Shown: positions 35,017 to 44,203, counted from the stretch's first letter. The stretch is DNA of 64,000 bases from Pseudomonas sp. GL-B-19 (GCF_019956415.1 NZ_JAHBDK010000021.1:1-64000), one strand, 5' to 3'. Numbers and translations are program-made. The notes: generated by a model from the letters alone, not told the origin.

Positions 35017-35742
35017 TTACTTGGCGGCGTCTTCTTTGGCTGGGTCTTTGGCTGGATCTTTGATCGCCAACAGTTCCAGATCGAATACCAGCACCGAGTT
35101 GGCTGGAATCGCCGGGCTTGGGCTTTGGGCGCCGTAGGCCAGTTCGCTAGGGATGTACAGTTTGTACTTCTCACCCACGTGCATCAGTTGCAGGCCTTCA
35201 ACCCAGCCCGGAATCACACCACTGACTGGCAGATCGATCGGGCTGCCGCGCTCGACGGAGCTGTCGAAAACGGTACCGTTGGTCAGCTTGCCGGTGTAGT
35301 GAACAGTCACTACGTCAGTCGGCTTAGGCTGTGGGCCATCGGCTTTCTTTTCCACTTCGTATTGCAAGCCCGAAGCGGTGGTCACTACGCCGGCTTTCTT
35401 GGCGTTGTCTTCGAGGAACTTCTTGCCGGCAGATGCCGACTCTTCGCTCATCTTGGCCATACGCTCTTCAGCACGCTTTTGCAGGGCGGCGAAGGCTTCG
35501 ACCAGCTCGTCGTCTTTGAGCTTCTGCTCTTTCTTGCCGACGGCATCTTCGATGCCCTGGGCTACGGCTTTGGAATCCAGGTCATCCATGCCTTCCTGAG
35601 CCAGGCTTTTGCCCATGTTCAGGCCAATACCGTAGGAAGCTTTTTGCGCCGGAGTTTTCAGCTCTACGCTGGTCTGCGAATCACAACCCGCGAGTACCAA
35701 GCTAACCAGGGCCACCGCCGCTGCCAACCGATGCTGTTTCAT
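35017..35742 (-). CDS. FKBP-type peptidyl-prolyl isomerase lipoprotein (FkpA/Mip-like)
   Basis: Assists folding of envelope proteins by cis-trans proline isomerisation. The 241 residues start with a lipoprotein signal ending 'LVLAGC', followed by the dimerising FKBP-N domain (about 28-115) and FKBP-C domain (about 125-225) with 'VVTVHYTGKLTNGTVFDSS' and 'GVIPGWVEGLQLM'. A charged 'DPAKDPAKEDAAK' tail follows. AAGGAAAT precedes the ATG. Lipidation would anchor it to the outer membrane facing the periplasm. Confidence 0.94.
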   Translation of the reverse strand: MKQHRLAAAVALVSLVLAGCDSQTSVELKTPAQKASYGIGLNMGKSLAQEGMDDLDSKAVAQGIEDAVGKKEQKLKDDELVEAFAALQKRAEERMAKMSEESASAGKKFLEDNAKKAGVVTTASGLQYEVEKKADGPQPKPTDVVTVHYTGKLTNGTVFDSSVERGSPIDLPVSGVIPGWVEGLQLMHVGEKYKLYIPSELAYGAQSPSPAIPANSVLVFDLELLAIKDPAKDPAKEDAAK

Positions 35743-36013
35743 GCTATTTCCTTGTTCATGCGCCTAAAGGGCAATCGAGTAAAGCCGCGAGCTTATCAGG
35801 CGGCCACGACCAATGGCTACCGGGATGAGAGCAGGATTCTCCTGATAAGTTCAGGTGTTTTAACTCATTTCAGCATTGGCAGCATGAAGCTTCTGTCATC
35901 TAGGTGCCTACAACAGCTGATCCTGTATCCCACAACATATGGCGTAATGGCCTCTTGCCGCACCTCGGTGCACTGAGACATAAGAGAGCGACAAATTAAC
36001 AAGGAAGTTTATC

Positions 36014-37822
36014 GTGCGCCTTTTATTTCGCCTGCTGATGCTGGCCGCTGTGCTGTTGGGACTGGGCCTCATCGTGGCTCTGTACTACGTCGCCAACCCA
36101 AAATTACCGACCTGGTCACCCGCGCAGCAGGTGCATTACCTGGAGCAGTGGAGCGCTGAAGACCGCCAGACTTACTACTTCACCCCCCAAGGCACTCAGG
36201 TCAAAGGCTTGCGCTATGACTGGTTCACCGCCCTGGAACTGCCCTTCTCCCAGCAACGATTCGCTTCGCCCGACTACCTCGCTCGCTTTGGCTTTCTGAT
36301 CGACCCCGGTCAGAAGCCCGCGCCAAACAATCCTGGCAATTTGCCCGCAGGCTTTGCCCGTCACCAAAACCCCGGCAGTCCGGACGTGTTTCTGGACATC
36401 ACGTGCGCTGCTTGCCACACCGGTGAGTTGCGCTTCAACGGCCAGGCGATCCGCATTGACGGCGGCTCGGCGCAACATGTTTTGCCTTCCAGTGTTCCGA
36501 CGTTGAAAGGGGGCAGTTTCGGGCAAGCGCTGGTCGCCAGTCTGACCTCAACTTACCTGAACCCCTGGAAATTCGAACGCTTCGCTCGAAACGTGCTGGC
36601 CGAGAACTACGACGCCCGGCACCCACAATTGCGCAAGGACCTGAAAGCGTCTCTCGATACCTTCGTGAAAGTTGCCTGGAACGATACTCACCGCGGTCTC
36701 TACCCCACCGAGGAAGGACCGGGCCGCACCGACGCCTTCGGGCGCATTGCAAACGCCACGTTTGGCGATGCGATTTCAGCTGACAACTACCGCGTGGCCA
36801 ATGCCCCGGTGGATTACCCGCAACTGTGGGACATGTGGACGTTCGACTGGGTGCAGTGGAACGGTTCGGCGCAACAACCCATGGCTCGCAACATCGGCGA
36901 GTCCTTGGGGGTGGGCGCCACACTGAGTTTCTTCGATGCCAACGGCCAACCGCTCAAAGGTGATGAGCGCTACCCGTCGAGTGTCCGATTGCACGACTTG
37001 CACCAAATCGAACAAACCCTGCAACGGCTCAAACCACCCGCCTGGCCTGAAGCGCTGCTCGGTGCAGTCGACAAGCCGCTGGCAGCCAAGGGTCGAGAGT
37101 TGTTCAGCGAAAATTGCGCCGGTTGCCATAACCCGCGCTCAGTCGAGAGCGACGGACGCTGGGTACAACATCTGAAAATGCTCCCGGTGGATTTCATTGG
37201 CACAGACCCGGGGGCCGCGAACAACATTGCTGACCATCGTTTCGACCTTTCCGCCCTGCGATGGGATCTGACAGAGCTCAAACAGATGGATGTGCATTTG
37301 CAGCCGACACCCACTGAACCGCTGGATTTGAGCAAGTTGTCGTCGGCCAAAGGGTTGGCCTACATCACCGCTTTCGTCGGAAATCGTGCCTACCGTGATG
37401 CGAACATTCCAACCGCTGAACAACCGGCCATGAATGGCTTCGGCCTGCCGATTAGCGTGCGTGAGTTGCGCGCCTACAAGGCACGCCCCCTGGCGGGGGT
37501 TTGGGCGACAGCACCCTTTCTGCACAACGGCTCAGTACCGAGCCTTTATCAATTGCTCTCGCCCGAGGATGAACGCGCCACCACCTTCTATAAAGGCACG
37601 TTCGAGTACGACCCCCAACACCTTGGCTATCGCACCGAGGCCTTCACCAATGGCTTTGTGTTCGACACGCGCATCACCGGCAATCACAACAGCGGTCATG
37701 AGTTCCGTGCCGGCAAGCGCGGCAACGGCGTAATTGGCCGCTTGCTGCAACCGGAGGAACGCTGGGCGCTGCTTGAGTACCTGAAAGTATTGGACGGCCC
37801 CTTGGAGGCACAATTGCCATGA
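36014..37822 (+). CDS. Membrane-anchored dihaem cytochrome c (RoxA-like)
   Basis: The 602 residues have an N-terminal membrane anchor (about 5-26) and two haem c sites, CAACH at 131-135 and CAGCH at 368-372. The overall layout, including 'LAGVWATAPFLHNGSVPSLYQLLSP', matches the RoxA-like branch of bacterial dihaem peroxidases; RoxA itself is a rubber oxygenase, but most members are uncharacterised. It sits in the periplasm, tethered to the inner membrane. GTG at 36014 follows AAGGAAG. It overlaps the catalase-like gene by four bases, so the two are made together. The upstream 271-base gap holds only presumed promoter DNA. Confidence 0.85.
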   Translation: MRLLFRLLMLAAVLLGLGLIVALYYVANPKLPTWSPAQQVHYLEQWSAEDRQTYYFTPQGTQVKGLRYDWFTALELPFSQQRFASPDYLARFGFLIDPGQKPAPNNPGNLPAGFARHQNPGSPDVFLDITCAACHTGELRFNGQAIRIDGGSAQHVLPSSVPTLKGGSFGQALVASLTSTYLNPWKFERFARNVLAENYDARHPQLRKDLKASLDTFVKVAWNDTHRGLYPTEEGPGRTDAFGRIANATFGDAISADNYRVANAPVDYPQLWDMWTFDWVQWNGSAQQPMARNIGESLGVGATLSFFDANGQPLKGDERYPSSVRLHDLHQIEQTLQRLKPPAWPEALLGAVDKPLAAKGRELFSENCAGCHNPRSVESDGRWVQHLKMLPVDFIGTDPGAANNIADHRFDLSALRWDLTELKQMDVHLQPTPTEPLDLSKLSSAKGLAYITAFVGNRAYRDANIPTAEQPAMNGFGLPISVRELRAYKARPLAGVWATAPFLHNGSVPSLYQLLSPEDERATTFYKGTFEYDPQHLGYRTEAFTNGFVFDTRITGNHNSGHEFRAGKRGNGVIGRLLQPEERWALLEYLKVLDGPLEAQLP

Positions 37823-38952
37823 GCACACTCTGGATGCGCTTTGGCGCGATTCTCGGCAAGTCCCTTCTGTGGTTGCTTGGCCTTGGATTCCTCGGCTGGG
37901 CGCTGGCCACGGCGTGGTTTGCCTGGCAGCACAGCGGACCGGTTTCGGCGCAAGAACTGATACCGGACGGCGAAGCCGCCATGACCCAGGACGTCATTCA
38001 AACCGCGGTGCGCATCGTCGATCAACACCGGGAAAGTACCCGCTACCTGCGCGACGCCCATGCCAAGGCCCATGGCTGCGTAAAAGCCGAGGTTCAGGTG
38101 CTGCCGGATCTTTCAGAAGCACTGCGCCAAGGCGTGTTCAGCGAACCCGGCAAAACCTGGCAAGCGACGATGCGTCTGTCCAACGGCAACGCGTATCCGC
38201 AGTTCGACAGTATTCGCGATGCCCGGGGCATGGCGATCAAATTGCACGATGTGCCCGGCAAGCAACTGCTCGCCGATCAACAGCGCCGCGGTGAACAGGA
38301 CTTTGTGATGTTCAGCCATCCAAACTTCTTCGTCAGCGATGTCGCCGAGTACCGTCAGAATGTGGCGGCGCAGGCTGACGGCCAGAAGCTGTTGGCGTTT
38401 TTTCCTGATTGGGACCCGCGCACCTGGCAGGTTCGCCATCTGTTTATCGCCCTGGCGACACTCTCCACCGCACCGGAAAGCCCGACACAGACAACTTACT
38501 TTTCGGTTTCGCCCTACAAGTTCGGTGAAGCCAATGCCAAATTCCGGGTAATGCCGGACCCGGATAGCTGCCCGACCTATACCCTGCCCGCACAAAACCA
38601 GAAACTGCCTAATTTCCTGCGTAATGCGCTGAACCAGCAATTGTCGGCCGACCGGGTGCCAGCCTGCTTCGTCCTGCAGATTCAGCGCCAGGACCCGAGC
38701 CAATACATGCCCATCGAAGACACCAGCATTGAATGGAGCGAAAACGATGCGCCGTTCGAGACGGTCGCGCGGATCAAACTGCCCGCTCAAGACTTTGATA
38801 CACCGGCGCTGAACCTACAATGCGACAACCAGTCGTTCAACCCATGGTTTGGTCTTGAGGCCCATCGGCCGATTGGGGGCATCAATCGTCTGCGCAAAGC
38901 GGTGTATGAAGCCGTAAGCGATTACCGCCACAGTCGCAACGCTGAGCAGTAA
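37819..38952 (+). CDS. Membrane-anchored catalase-like haem protein
   Basis: A 377-residue member of the catalase superfamily, shorter than true catalases (about 480 or more). It has an N-terminal membrane span (about 12-36), a distal His region in 'HAKAHGCVKAEV', 'TWQATMRLSNG..YPQFDSIRDARGMAIKL' and 'DFVMFSHPNFFVSD' as in catalases, and a probable proximal Tyr in 'RLRKAVYEAVSDYR'. Such proteins may act on organic peroxides, like allene oxide synthase, rather than on H2O2. Coupling to the dihaem protein suggests a joint envelope oxidative function; this is inference. Confidence 0.85.
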   Translation: MSTLWMRFGAILGKSLLWLLGLGFLGWALATAWFAWQHSGPVSAQELIPDGEAAMTQDVIQTAVRIVDQHRESTRYLRDAHAKAHGCVKAEVQVLPDLSEALRQGVFSEPGKTWQATMRLSNGNAYPQFDSIRDARGMAIKLHDVPGKQLLADQQRRGEQDFVMFSHPNFFVSDVAEYRQNVAAQADGQKLLAFFPDWDPRTWQVRHLFIALATLSTAPESPTQTTYFSVSPYKFGEANAKFRVMPDPDSCPTYTLPAQNQKLPNFLRNALNQQLSADRVPACFVLQIQRQDPSQYMPIEDTSIEWSENDAPFETVARIKLPAQDFDTPALNLQCDNQSFNPWFGLEAHRPIGGINRLRKAVYEAVSDYRHSRNAEQ

Positions 38953-38969
38953 GCCAGCAAAAACGAAAA

Positions 38970-38993
38970 AAGCGGCCCGAAGGTCGCTTTCTC
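38970..38993 (+). terminator. Terminator after the catalase-like gene
   Basis: AGCGGCC-CGAA-GGTCGCT stem followed by TTTCT, about 20 bases after the stop; a run of A on the other side could make it work leftward as well. Confidence 0.6.
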
Positions 38994-39028
38994 AGTGAAA
39001 ATCGGGGATTTGCCAAACGCCAGACAGC

Positions 39029-39053
39029 AAAAAGCCCGCATTAAGCGGGCTTT
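39029..39053 (-). terminator. Terminator after the first-copy tRNA-Asp
   Basis: Read leftward, AAGCCCGCTTAATGCGGGCTTTTTG. A near copy lies at 39397-39422 after the other tRNA-Asp. Confidence 0.75.
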
Positions 39054-39095
39054 CTGTGTGGTGACCTGGCGTTCAGCGTTCCAGGTGACCGAATA

Positions 39096-39172
39096 TGGCG
39101 CAGCGGACGGGACTCGAACCCGCGACCCCCGGCGTGACAGGCCGGTATTCTAACCGACTGAACTACCGCTGC
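39096..39172 (-). tRNA. tRNA-Asp (GTC), copy 1
   Basis: A 77-base cloverleaf with acceptor stem GCAGCGG/CCGCTGC, D-loop 'TTCAGTCGGTTAGAATACC', anticodon loop CTGTCAC (GTC), T-loop 'GGGTTCGAGTCCC' and encoded CCA. It is identical to the copy at 39463-39539. Confidence 0.97.
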
Positions 39173-39187
39173 GCGTAGCGTTGAAAG

Positions 39188-39263
39188 TGGTGGGTGATGA
39201 CGGGATCGAACCGCCGACATTCTGCTTGTAAGGCAGACGCTCTCCCAGCTGAGCTAATCACCC
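39188..39263 (-). tRNA. tRNA-Val (TAC), copy 1
   Basis: A 76-base cloverleaf with acceptor GGGTGAT/ATCACCC, anticodon loop CTTACAA (TAC), 'GCGGTTCGATCCCGT' T-arm and encoded CCA. It lies 15 bases upstream of tRNA-Asp on the same transcript. Confidence 0.97.
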
Positions 39264-39396
39264 TTTACCTTCGTTGCGGGGCACATTATGCCACATGTTT
39301 TCGTAAAGTGTTGATTTAATTGAATTATTTTTCAAAAAAATCCGAAAACCGGTGAAACGATGCAACCTGCAGGAACAACGGACAATCTACAGACAG

Positions 39397-39422
39397 AAAA
39401 AAACCCGCGTTAGCGGGCTTTT
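39397..39422 (-). terminator. Terminator between the two tRNA units
   Basis: Read leftward, AAGCCCGCTAACGCGGGTTTTTTT, directly after the second tRNA-Asp. Each Val-Asp unit thus ends in its own terminator. Confidence 0.78.
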
Positions 39423-39462
39423 CCGTGGTGACCTGGCGTTCAGCGTTCCAGGTAACCGAATA

Positions 39463-39539
39463 TGGCGCAGCGGACGGGACTCGAACCCGCGACCCCCGGC
39501 GTGACAGGCCGGTATTCTAACCGACTGAACTACCGCTGC
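39463..39539 (-). tRNA. tRNA-Asp (GTC), copy 2
   Basis: Identical in sequence to the copy at 39096-39172, with the same downstream sequence up to and including a terminator, showing a tandem duplication. Confidence 0.97.
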
Positions 39540-39558
39540 GCGTAACACTGAATGCGAA

Positions 39559-39634
39559 TGGTGGGTGATGACGGGATCGAACCGCCGACATTCTGCTTGT
39601 AAGGCAGACGCTCTCCCAGCTGAGCTAATCACCC
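39559..39634 (-). tRNA. tRNA-Val (TAC), copy 2
   Basis: Identical to the copy at 39188-39263. It is the first gene of the leftward Val-Asp-terminator-Val-Asp-terminator array. Confidence 0.97.
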
Positions 39635-39795
39635 TTCACGTTCGGTGTGGCGCGCATTCTACGGAGCGACCTCACCTCTGGCAAGCACTTTTTTAAATAA
39701 TTTTCTCAGGCCTTCCAAAGGCTTAGCGAAGGGTTGGCCTATGGCGCCGCGAAGAGAATAATGCCCCCCTTTGTATATAAGGAGAGACTTACCCC

Positions 39796-40716
39796 ATGTG
39801 GTTCAAAAACCTGCTTATCTATCGCCTGACCCAAGATCTGCCTGTTGATGCCGAGGCGTTGGAAACTGCACTGGCCACCAAACTGGCGCGTTCATGTGCA
39901 AGCCAGGAGTTGACCACCTACGGTTTCGTCGCGCCTTTCGGCAAGGGCGAAGATGCACCGCTGGTCCACGTCAGCGGCGACTTCCTGCTGGTCTCTGCGC
40001 GTAAAGAAGAACGCATTCTGCCGGGCAGCGTCGTGCGTGACGCCGTGAAGGAAAAGGTCGAAGAGATCGAAGCGGAGCAAATGCGCAAGGTCTATAAGAA
40101 GGAGCGCGACCAGATCAAGGATGAAATCATCCAGGCTTTCCTGCCGCGCGCCTTTATTCGTCGCTCGTCGACTTTCGCCGCCATCGCGCCGAAACAGGGA
40201 CTGATCCTGGTCAACTCGGCCAGCCCGAAACGTGCCGAAGACTTGCTGTCCACCCTGCGTGAAGTGATCGGCACCCTGCCGGTACGTCCACTGACCGTAA
40301 AAATGTCGCCGACCGCCACCATGACGGAATGGGTCACTACCCAGAAAGCCGCTGACGATTTCTTTGTGCTGGACGAATGCGAGCTGCGTGATACCCACGA
40401 AGACGGCGGGATCGTGCGTTGCAAGCGTCAGGACCTGACCAGCGAAGAAATCCAGCTGCACCTGAGCACCGGCAAAGTGGTCACTCAGTTGTCTCTGGCC
40501 TGGCAAGACAAGCTGTCTTTCGTGCTCGACGACAAGATGGTGGTCAAGCGCCTGAAGTTCGAAGACTTGCTGCAAGACCAAGCGGAACAGGACGGTGGCG
40601 AAGAAGCCCTGGGCCAACTGGACGCCAGCTTCACCCTGATGATGCTGACTTTCGGCGACTTCCTGCCGGCGTTGGTTGAAGCGCTGGGCGGCGAAGAGAC
40701 CCCGCAAGGGATCTAA
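39796..40716 (+). CDS. rdgC: Recombination-associated protein RdgC
   Basis: Ring-shaped DNA-binding protein that limits RecA action. The 306 residues start '[23 protein letters not shown]' and contain '[41 protein letters not shown]', both typical of RdgC. AAGGAGAG precedes the ATG. It diverges from the tRNA array. A weak ACCGATT/AATCGGT hairpin follows the stop. Confidence 0.96.
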   Translation: MWFKNLLIYRLTQDLPVDAEALETALATKLARSCASQELTTYGFVAPFGKGEDAPLVHVSGDFLLVSARKEERILPGSVVRDAVKEKVEEIEAEQMRKVYKKERDQIKDEIIQAFLPRAFIRRSSTFAAIAPKQGLILVNSASPKRAEDLLSTLREVIGTLPVRPLTVKMSPTATMTEWVTTQKAADDFFVLDECELRDTHEDGGIVRCKRQDLTSEEIQLHLSTGKVVTQLSLAWQDKLSFVLDDKMVVKRLKFEDLLQDQAEQDGGEEALGQLDASFTLMMLTFGDFLPALVEALGGEETPQGI

Positions 40717-40747
40717 AAAACCGATTCCCCCTGAAGAAATCGGTTCA

Positions 40748-40841
40748 CCTGTAGGAGCCGGGCTTGCCCGCGATGGCGGTGTGTCAAGCAGCTGAAATGT
40801 AGACTGGCCCACCGCTATCGCGGGCAAGCCCGGCTCCTACA
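40748..40841. repeat. REP pair abutting the truncated transporter gene
   Basis: Facing arms of the 'CTGTAGGAGCCGGGCTTGCCCGCGAT' type. The right arm ends at the base before codons that match the transporter family. Confidence 0.9.
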
Positions 40842-40856
40842 CTGATTTTCGCGGTC

Positions 40857-41750
40857 GTGGCCTTCCTGCAACCGGCGTGGTTCATCGGTCTCAAAGGCGC
40901 GATCGTGCCGCTGCTGGGGCTGGTGATGTTCGGCATGGGCCTGACCCTCAAACTTGAAGACTTCGCCGAAGTCGCCCGCCATCCATGGCGCGTGGCCTTG
41001 GGCGTGGTTGCGCATTTCGTGATCATGCCCGGCGTGGCGTGGTTGCTCTGCCAGGCGTTTCACCTGCCACCGGAAATCGCCGTCGGTGTGATTCTGGTCG
41101 GTTGCTGCCCAAGCGGCACCTCCTCGAGCGTGATGACGTGGCTGGCACGCGGCGATCTGGCCCTGTCGGTGGCCATTGCCGCCGTCACCACCCTCCTCGC
41201 CCCGTTGCTGACCCCTGCGTTGATCTGGCTGCTGGCTTCGGCCTGGTTGCCGGTGTCCTTCATGGAGCTGTTCTGGTCGATTCTGCAAGTGGTGCTGTTG
41301 CCGATCATCCTGGGCGTGGTGGCTCAACGTGTACTGGGTGCCAAGGTTCGCCACGCGGTGGAAGTGTTGCCGCTGATCTCGGTTGTGAGCATCGTGATCA
41401 TCGTCACCGCCGTGGTGGCCGCCAGCCAGGCGAAGATTGCCGAGTCCGGTCTGCTGATCATGGCGGTGGTGATGCTGCACAACAGCTTCGGGTATCTGTT
41501 GGGCTACTTCACCGGGCGCCTGTTCAAGCTGCCATTGGCCCAACGTAAATCGCTTGCGCTGGAAGTCGGCATGCAAAACTCCGGGCTGGGTGCCGCGCTG
41601 GCCAGTGCACACTTCTCGCCGCTGGCGGCGGTGCCGAGTGCTTTGTTCAGCGTGTGGCACAACATTTCCGGGGCGCTGCTCTCGACGTATTTCCGGCGGA
41701 TGAGCGAGAAAGAAGACCGGGAATTCGCTGCGCGGCAGGCAACCGAATAA
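40857..41750 (+). pseudogene. SBF-family (bile acid:sodium symporter-like) transporter, 5' end lost at a REP
   Basis: The 297 residues after GTG 40857 form about eight to nine spans with family motifs 'GLVMFGMGLTL', 'GCCPSGTSSSVMTWLARGD' and 'EVGMQNSGLGAALA'. Codons from 40842 (L-I-F-A-V) still fit the first helix of homologs, which begin roughly 20 residues earlier, but immediately before them lies REP sequence and an in-frame stop at 40800-40802. No ATG, GTG or TTG exists between that stop and 40857, and no ribosome-binding site is seen. The gene may be dead or may start internally with a shortened first helix. The rest of the frame is intact, so the change is probably recent. Confidence 0.7.
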
Positions 41751-41797
41751 GCCGAAAACTTGATCCCCGGGTTAATGATGGGCACTCTATGGCGCAA

Positions 41798-41848
41798 CGC
41801 GAGGACGACCTCGCGGCTCGATCGAGTCATTAATCTGGGGACGACCCC
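41798..41848 (+). promoter_or_regulatory. Guanidine-II (mini-ykkC) riboswitch
   Basis: Two hairpins with ACGA loops, CGCGAGG-ACGA-CCTCGCG at 41798-41815 and GGGG-ACGA-CCCC at 41837-41848, are separated by 21 bases. Paired stems with ACGR tetraloops are the defining feature of this class. The second hairpin ends nine bases before the GGAGG of the exporter gene, so guanidine binding would free the ribosome site. Confidence 0.92.
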
Positions 41849-41869
41849 GTCAATCGATGGAGGTCTTTC

Positions 41870-42184
41870 ATGTCCTGGATCATCCTGTTTTTCGCCGGCC
41901 TGTTCGAAGTCGGCTGGGCCGTTGGCCTGAAGTACACCGACGGTTTCAGCCGCCCTCTGCCCACCGCGTTAACCGTTGCGGCCATGGCCGTCAGCCTTGG
42001 CTTGCTGGGTCTTGCGATGAAGGAATTGCCGCTGGGCACAGCCTATGCGATCTGGACGGGGGTGGGTGCGGTCGGTACGGTGATTGCCGGAATCATACTG
42101 TTTGGTGAATCGATGGCGCTGTTTCGGCTGGCCAGTGTGGCGTTGATTATTGCCGGGTTGGTTGGGCTCAAGGTCAGCGCTTAA
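41870..42184 (+). CDS. gdx: Guanidinium exporter Gdx (SugE-type SMR)
   Basis: Small multidrug-resistance protein of 104 residues and four membrane helices that exports guanidinium in exchange for protons. '[20 protein letters not shown]' contains the conserved Glu near residue 13 with the Gdx-type W-A-V-G-L-K-Y context, and '[15 protein letters not shown]' is standard. TGGAGG precedes the ATG. The guanidine-II riboswitch directly upstream strongly supports guanidinium rather than quaternary ammonium as the substrate. Confidence 0.95.
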   Translation: MSWIILFFAGLFEVGWAVGLKYTDGFSRPLPTALTVAAMAVSLGLLGLAMKELPLGTAYAIWTGVGAVGTVIAGIILFGESMALFRLASVALIIAGLVGLKVSA

Positions 42185-42190
42185 ACCACT

Positions 42191-42276
42191 ACCGCCTTCG
42201 CGAGCAGGCTCGCTCCCACATATGATCTGTGTCAGTCACAAATCCCCTGTGGGAGCGAGCCTGCTCGCGATGAGGC
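42191..42276. repeat. REP pair
   Basis: Facing arms of the 'GTGGGAGCGAGCCTGC' family lie between the convergent gdx and MFS-acyltransferase genes. The loop matches that of the pair at 20161-20246 closely. Confidence 0.9.
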
Positions 42277-42291
42277 CCGCACAGTCACTGA

Positions 42292-44166
42292 TTATCTAAC
42301 TGCCCCACGCAAATCCCCCACCAACACCTGCAACTTCGCCGGCTCCGCCGCTTCAACCGCCACAGCCGGCCCCGCCACCAACGTCACCCGCGACCACAAC
42401 CGATGAAACAGCCCCTTGCCCGGATCGCGGCTGAAGAAACTCCCCCACAATCCCTGCAACGCCAGCGGAATGACCGGCACCGGTGTTTCTTCAAGAATCC
42501 GCGTCAACCCGCCCTTGAACTCGTCGATCTCACCATCGGCGGTCAACTTGCCCTCGGGAAAAATGCATACCAGCTCGCCGTCCTTCAGATACTGCGCAAT
42601 CCGCTTGAAGGCTCTTTCGTAAATTTGAATGTCTTCCTGACGCCCCGCTATCGGAATCGTCCCGGCCGTGCGAAAGATAAAGTTCAGCACCGGCAAGTTG
42701 TAGATTTTGTAGTACATCACAAAGCGAATCGGCCGACGCACTGCGCCGCCAATCAGCAGCGCATCGACAAAGGACACGTGATTGCACACCAGCAGCGCCG
42801 CGCCTTCATCGGGAATCAGATCCAGATTGCGATGCTCCACGCGGTACATGGAGTGGCTGAGCAGCCAGATCATGAAGCGCATGCTGAATTCGGGGACGAT
42901 CTTGAAGATGTAGGCGTTGACGCCGATGTTCAGCAGCGACACCACCAGGAACAACTGCGGAATCGACAGTTTGACCAGGCTCAACAAGATGATCGAAACA
43001 ATCGCCGACACCACCATAAACAGCGCGTTGAGAATGTTGTTGGCGGCAATCACCCGCGCCCGCTCGTTCTCGGCGGTGCGCGACTGGATCAGCGCATACA
43101 GTGGCACGATGTAGAAACCACCGAAGATCCCCAGACCAAGGATGTCGATCAGCACCAGCCAGGTGTGACCAAACCCGAGGACTTCGACCCAGCCATGGCC
43201 CGTCACGCTGTCCGGAATTCCGCCGGAATGCCACCACAGCAGCAAGCCAAACACGGTCAGGCCGAACGAGCCGAACGGCACCAGGCCGATCTCGACTTTG
43301 CGCCCGGAGAGTTTTTCACACAGCATCGAACCGAGCGCGATACCCACCGAGAACACCGTGAGAATCAGCGTCACCACGGTTTCGTCGCCGTGCATCCACT
43401 CTTTGGCATAGGCCGGGATCTGCGTCAGATAAATCGCCCCGACAAACCAGAACCACGAGTTGCCGACAATCGAACGCGACACTGCCGGGGTCTGCCCAAG
43501 ACCCAACTTCAAGGTAAACCAGGACTGGCTGAAAATGTTCCAGTTCAGGCGCATTTCCGGCGAAGCGGCCGCCGCCCGTGGAATACTGCAACTGGCCAGG
43601 TAGCCGAGCACGGCAACGCCGATGATCGCGCCGGAGACGATAGGCGCGTAGTGACTGGACGACATCATGATCCCGGCGCCTATGGTCCCGGCGAGAATCG
43701 CCAGGAAGGTGCCCATTTCCACCAGCCCGTTGCCGCCGACCAGCTCTTCTTCGCGCAGGGCCTGGGGCAGGATCGAATACTTCACCGGCCCGAACAGCGC
43801 CGAGTGGGTGCCCATGGCGAACAGCGCAACCAGCATCAACGACAGATGATCGAAGATAAAACCGACGGAACCCACCGCCATGATGACGATTTCGCCGAGT
43901 TTGATCAGACGGATCAGGCGATCCTTGGCGAACTTCTCACCGAACTGACCGGCCAGTGCCGAGAACAAAAAGAACGGCAGGATGAACAGCAGCGCGCAGA
44001 GGTTGACCCAGATCGAACGGTCACCGTCGAGGGTCAGCTTGTACAGAATGGCGAGGATCAACGACTGCTTGAAGAGGTTGTCGTTGAACGCCCCGAGGGA
44101 CTGGGTCACGAAAAACGGCAGGAAGCGCCGGGTACGGAGCAAGGTGAACTGTGAGGGGTGACTCAT
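42292..44166 (-). CDS. MFS transporter fused to a 1-acylglycerol-3-phosphate acyltransferase domain
   Basis: A 624-residue two-domain protein resembling LplT-Aas of lysophospholipid recycling without the acyl-ACP synthetase part. Residues about 1-410 form a 12-span transporter ('FFVTQSLGAFNDNLFKQSLI'). The C-terminal part (about 430-620) is a PlsC-type acyltransferase with 'NHVSFVDALL' (HX4D) and 'FPEGKLTADGE'. A likely role is flipping lysophospholipids inward and reacylating them. ATG at 44166 was preferred; the longer frame to 44238 covers a palindromic leader. It is leftward and alone. Confidence 0.9.
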   Translation of the reverse strand: MSHPSQFTLLRTRRFLPFFVTQSLGAFNDNLFKQSLILAILYKLTLDGDRSIWVNLCALLFILPFFLFSALAGQFGEKFAKDRLIRLIKLGEIVIMAVGSVGFIFDHLSLMLVALFAMGTHSALFGPVKYSILPQALREEELVGGNGLVEMGTFLAILAGTIGAGIMMSSSHYAPIVSGAIIGVAVLGYLASCSIPRAAAASPEMRLNWNIFSQSWFTLKLGLGQTPAVSRSIVGNSWFWFVGAIYLTQIPAYAKEWMHGDETVVTLILTVFSVGIALGSMLCEKLSGRKVEIGLVPFGSFGLTVFGLLLWWHSGGIPDSVTGHGWVEVLGFGHTWLVLIDILGLGIFGGFYIVPLYALIQSRTAENERARVIAANNILNALFMVVSAIVSIILLSLVKLSIPQLFLVVSLLNIGVNAYIFKIVPEFSMRFMIWLLSHSMYRVEHRNLDLIPDEGAALLVCNHVSFVDALLIGGAVRRPIRFVMYYKIYNLPVLNFIFRTAGTIPIAGRQEDIQIYERAFKRIAQYLKDGELVCIFPEGKLTADGEIDEFKGGLTRILEETPVPVIPLALQGLWGSFFSRDPGKGLFHRLWSRVTLVAGPAVAVEAAEPAKLQVLVGDLRGAVR

Positions 44167-44203
44167 CTTCCATGTGTCCCTGATGTTAGGTAGCGAGTGG
44201 CGT

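Noticed and set aside
42403..44154. 583-codon rightward open frame opposite the MFS-acyltransferase gene
   Set aside because: Composition is Gln/Arg/His-rich as expected from an antisense high-GC frame, and the opposite strand has intact transporter and acyltransferase motifs.
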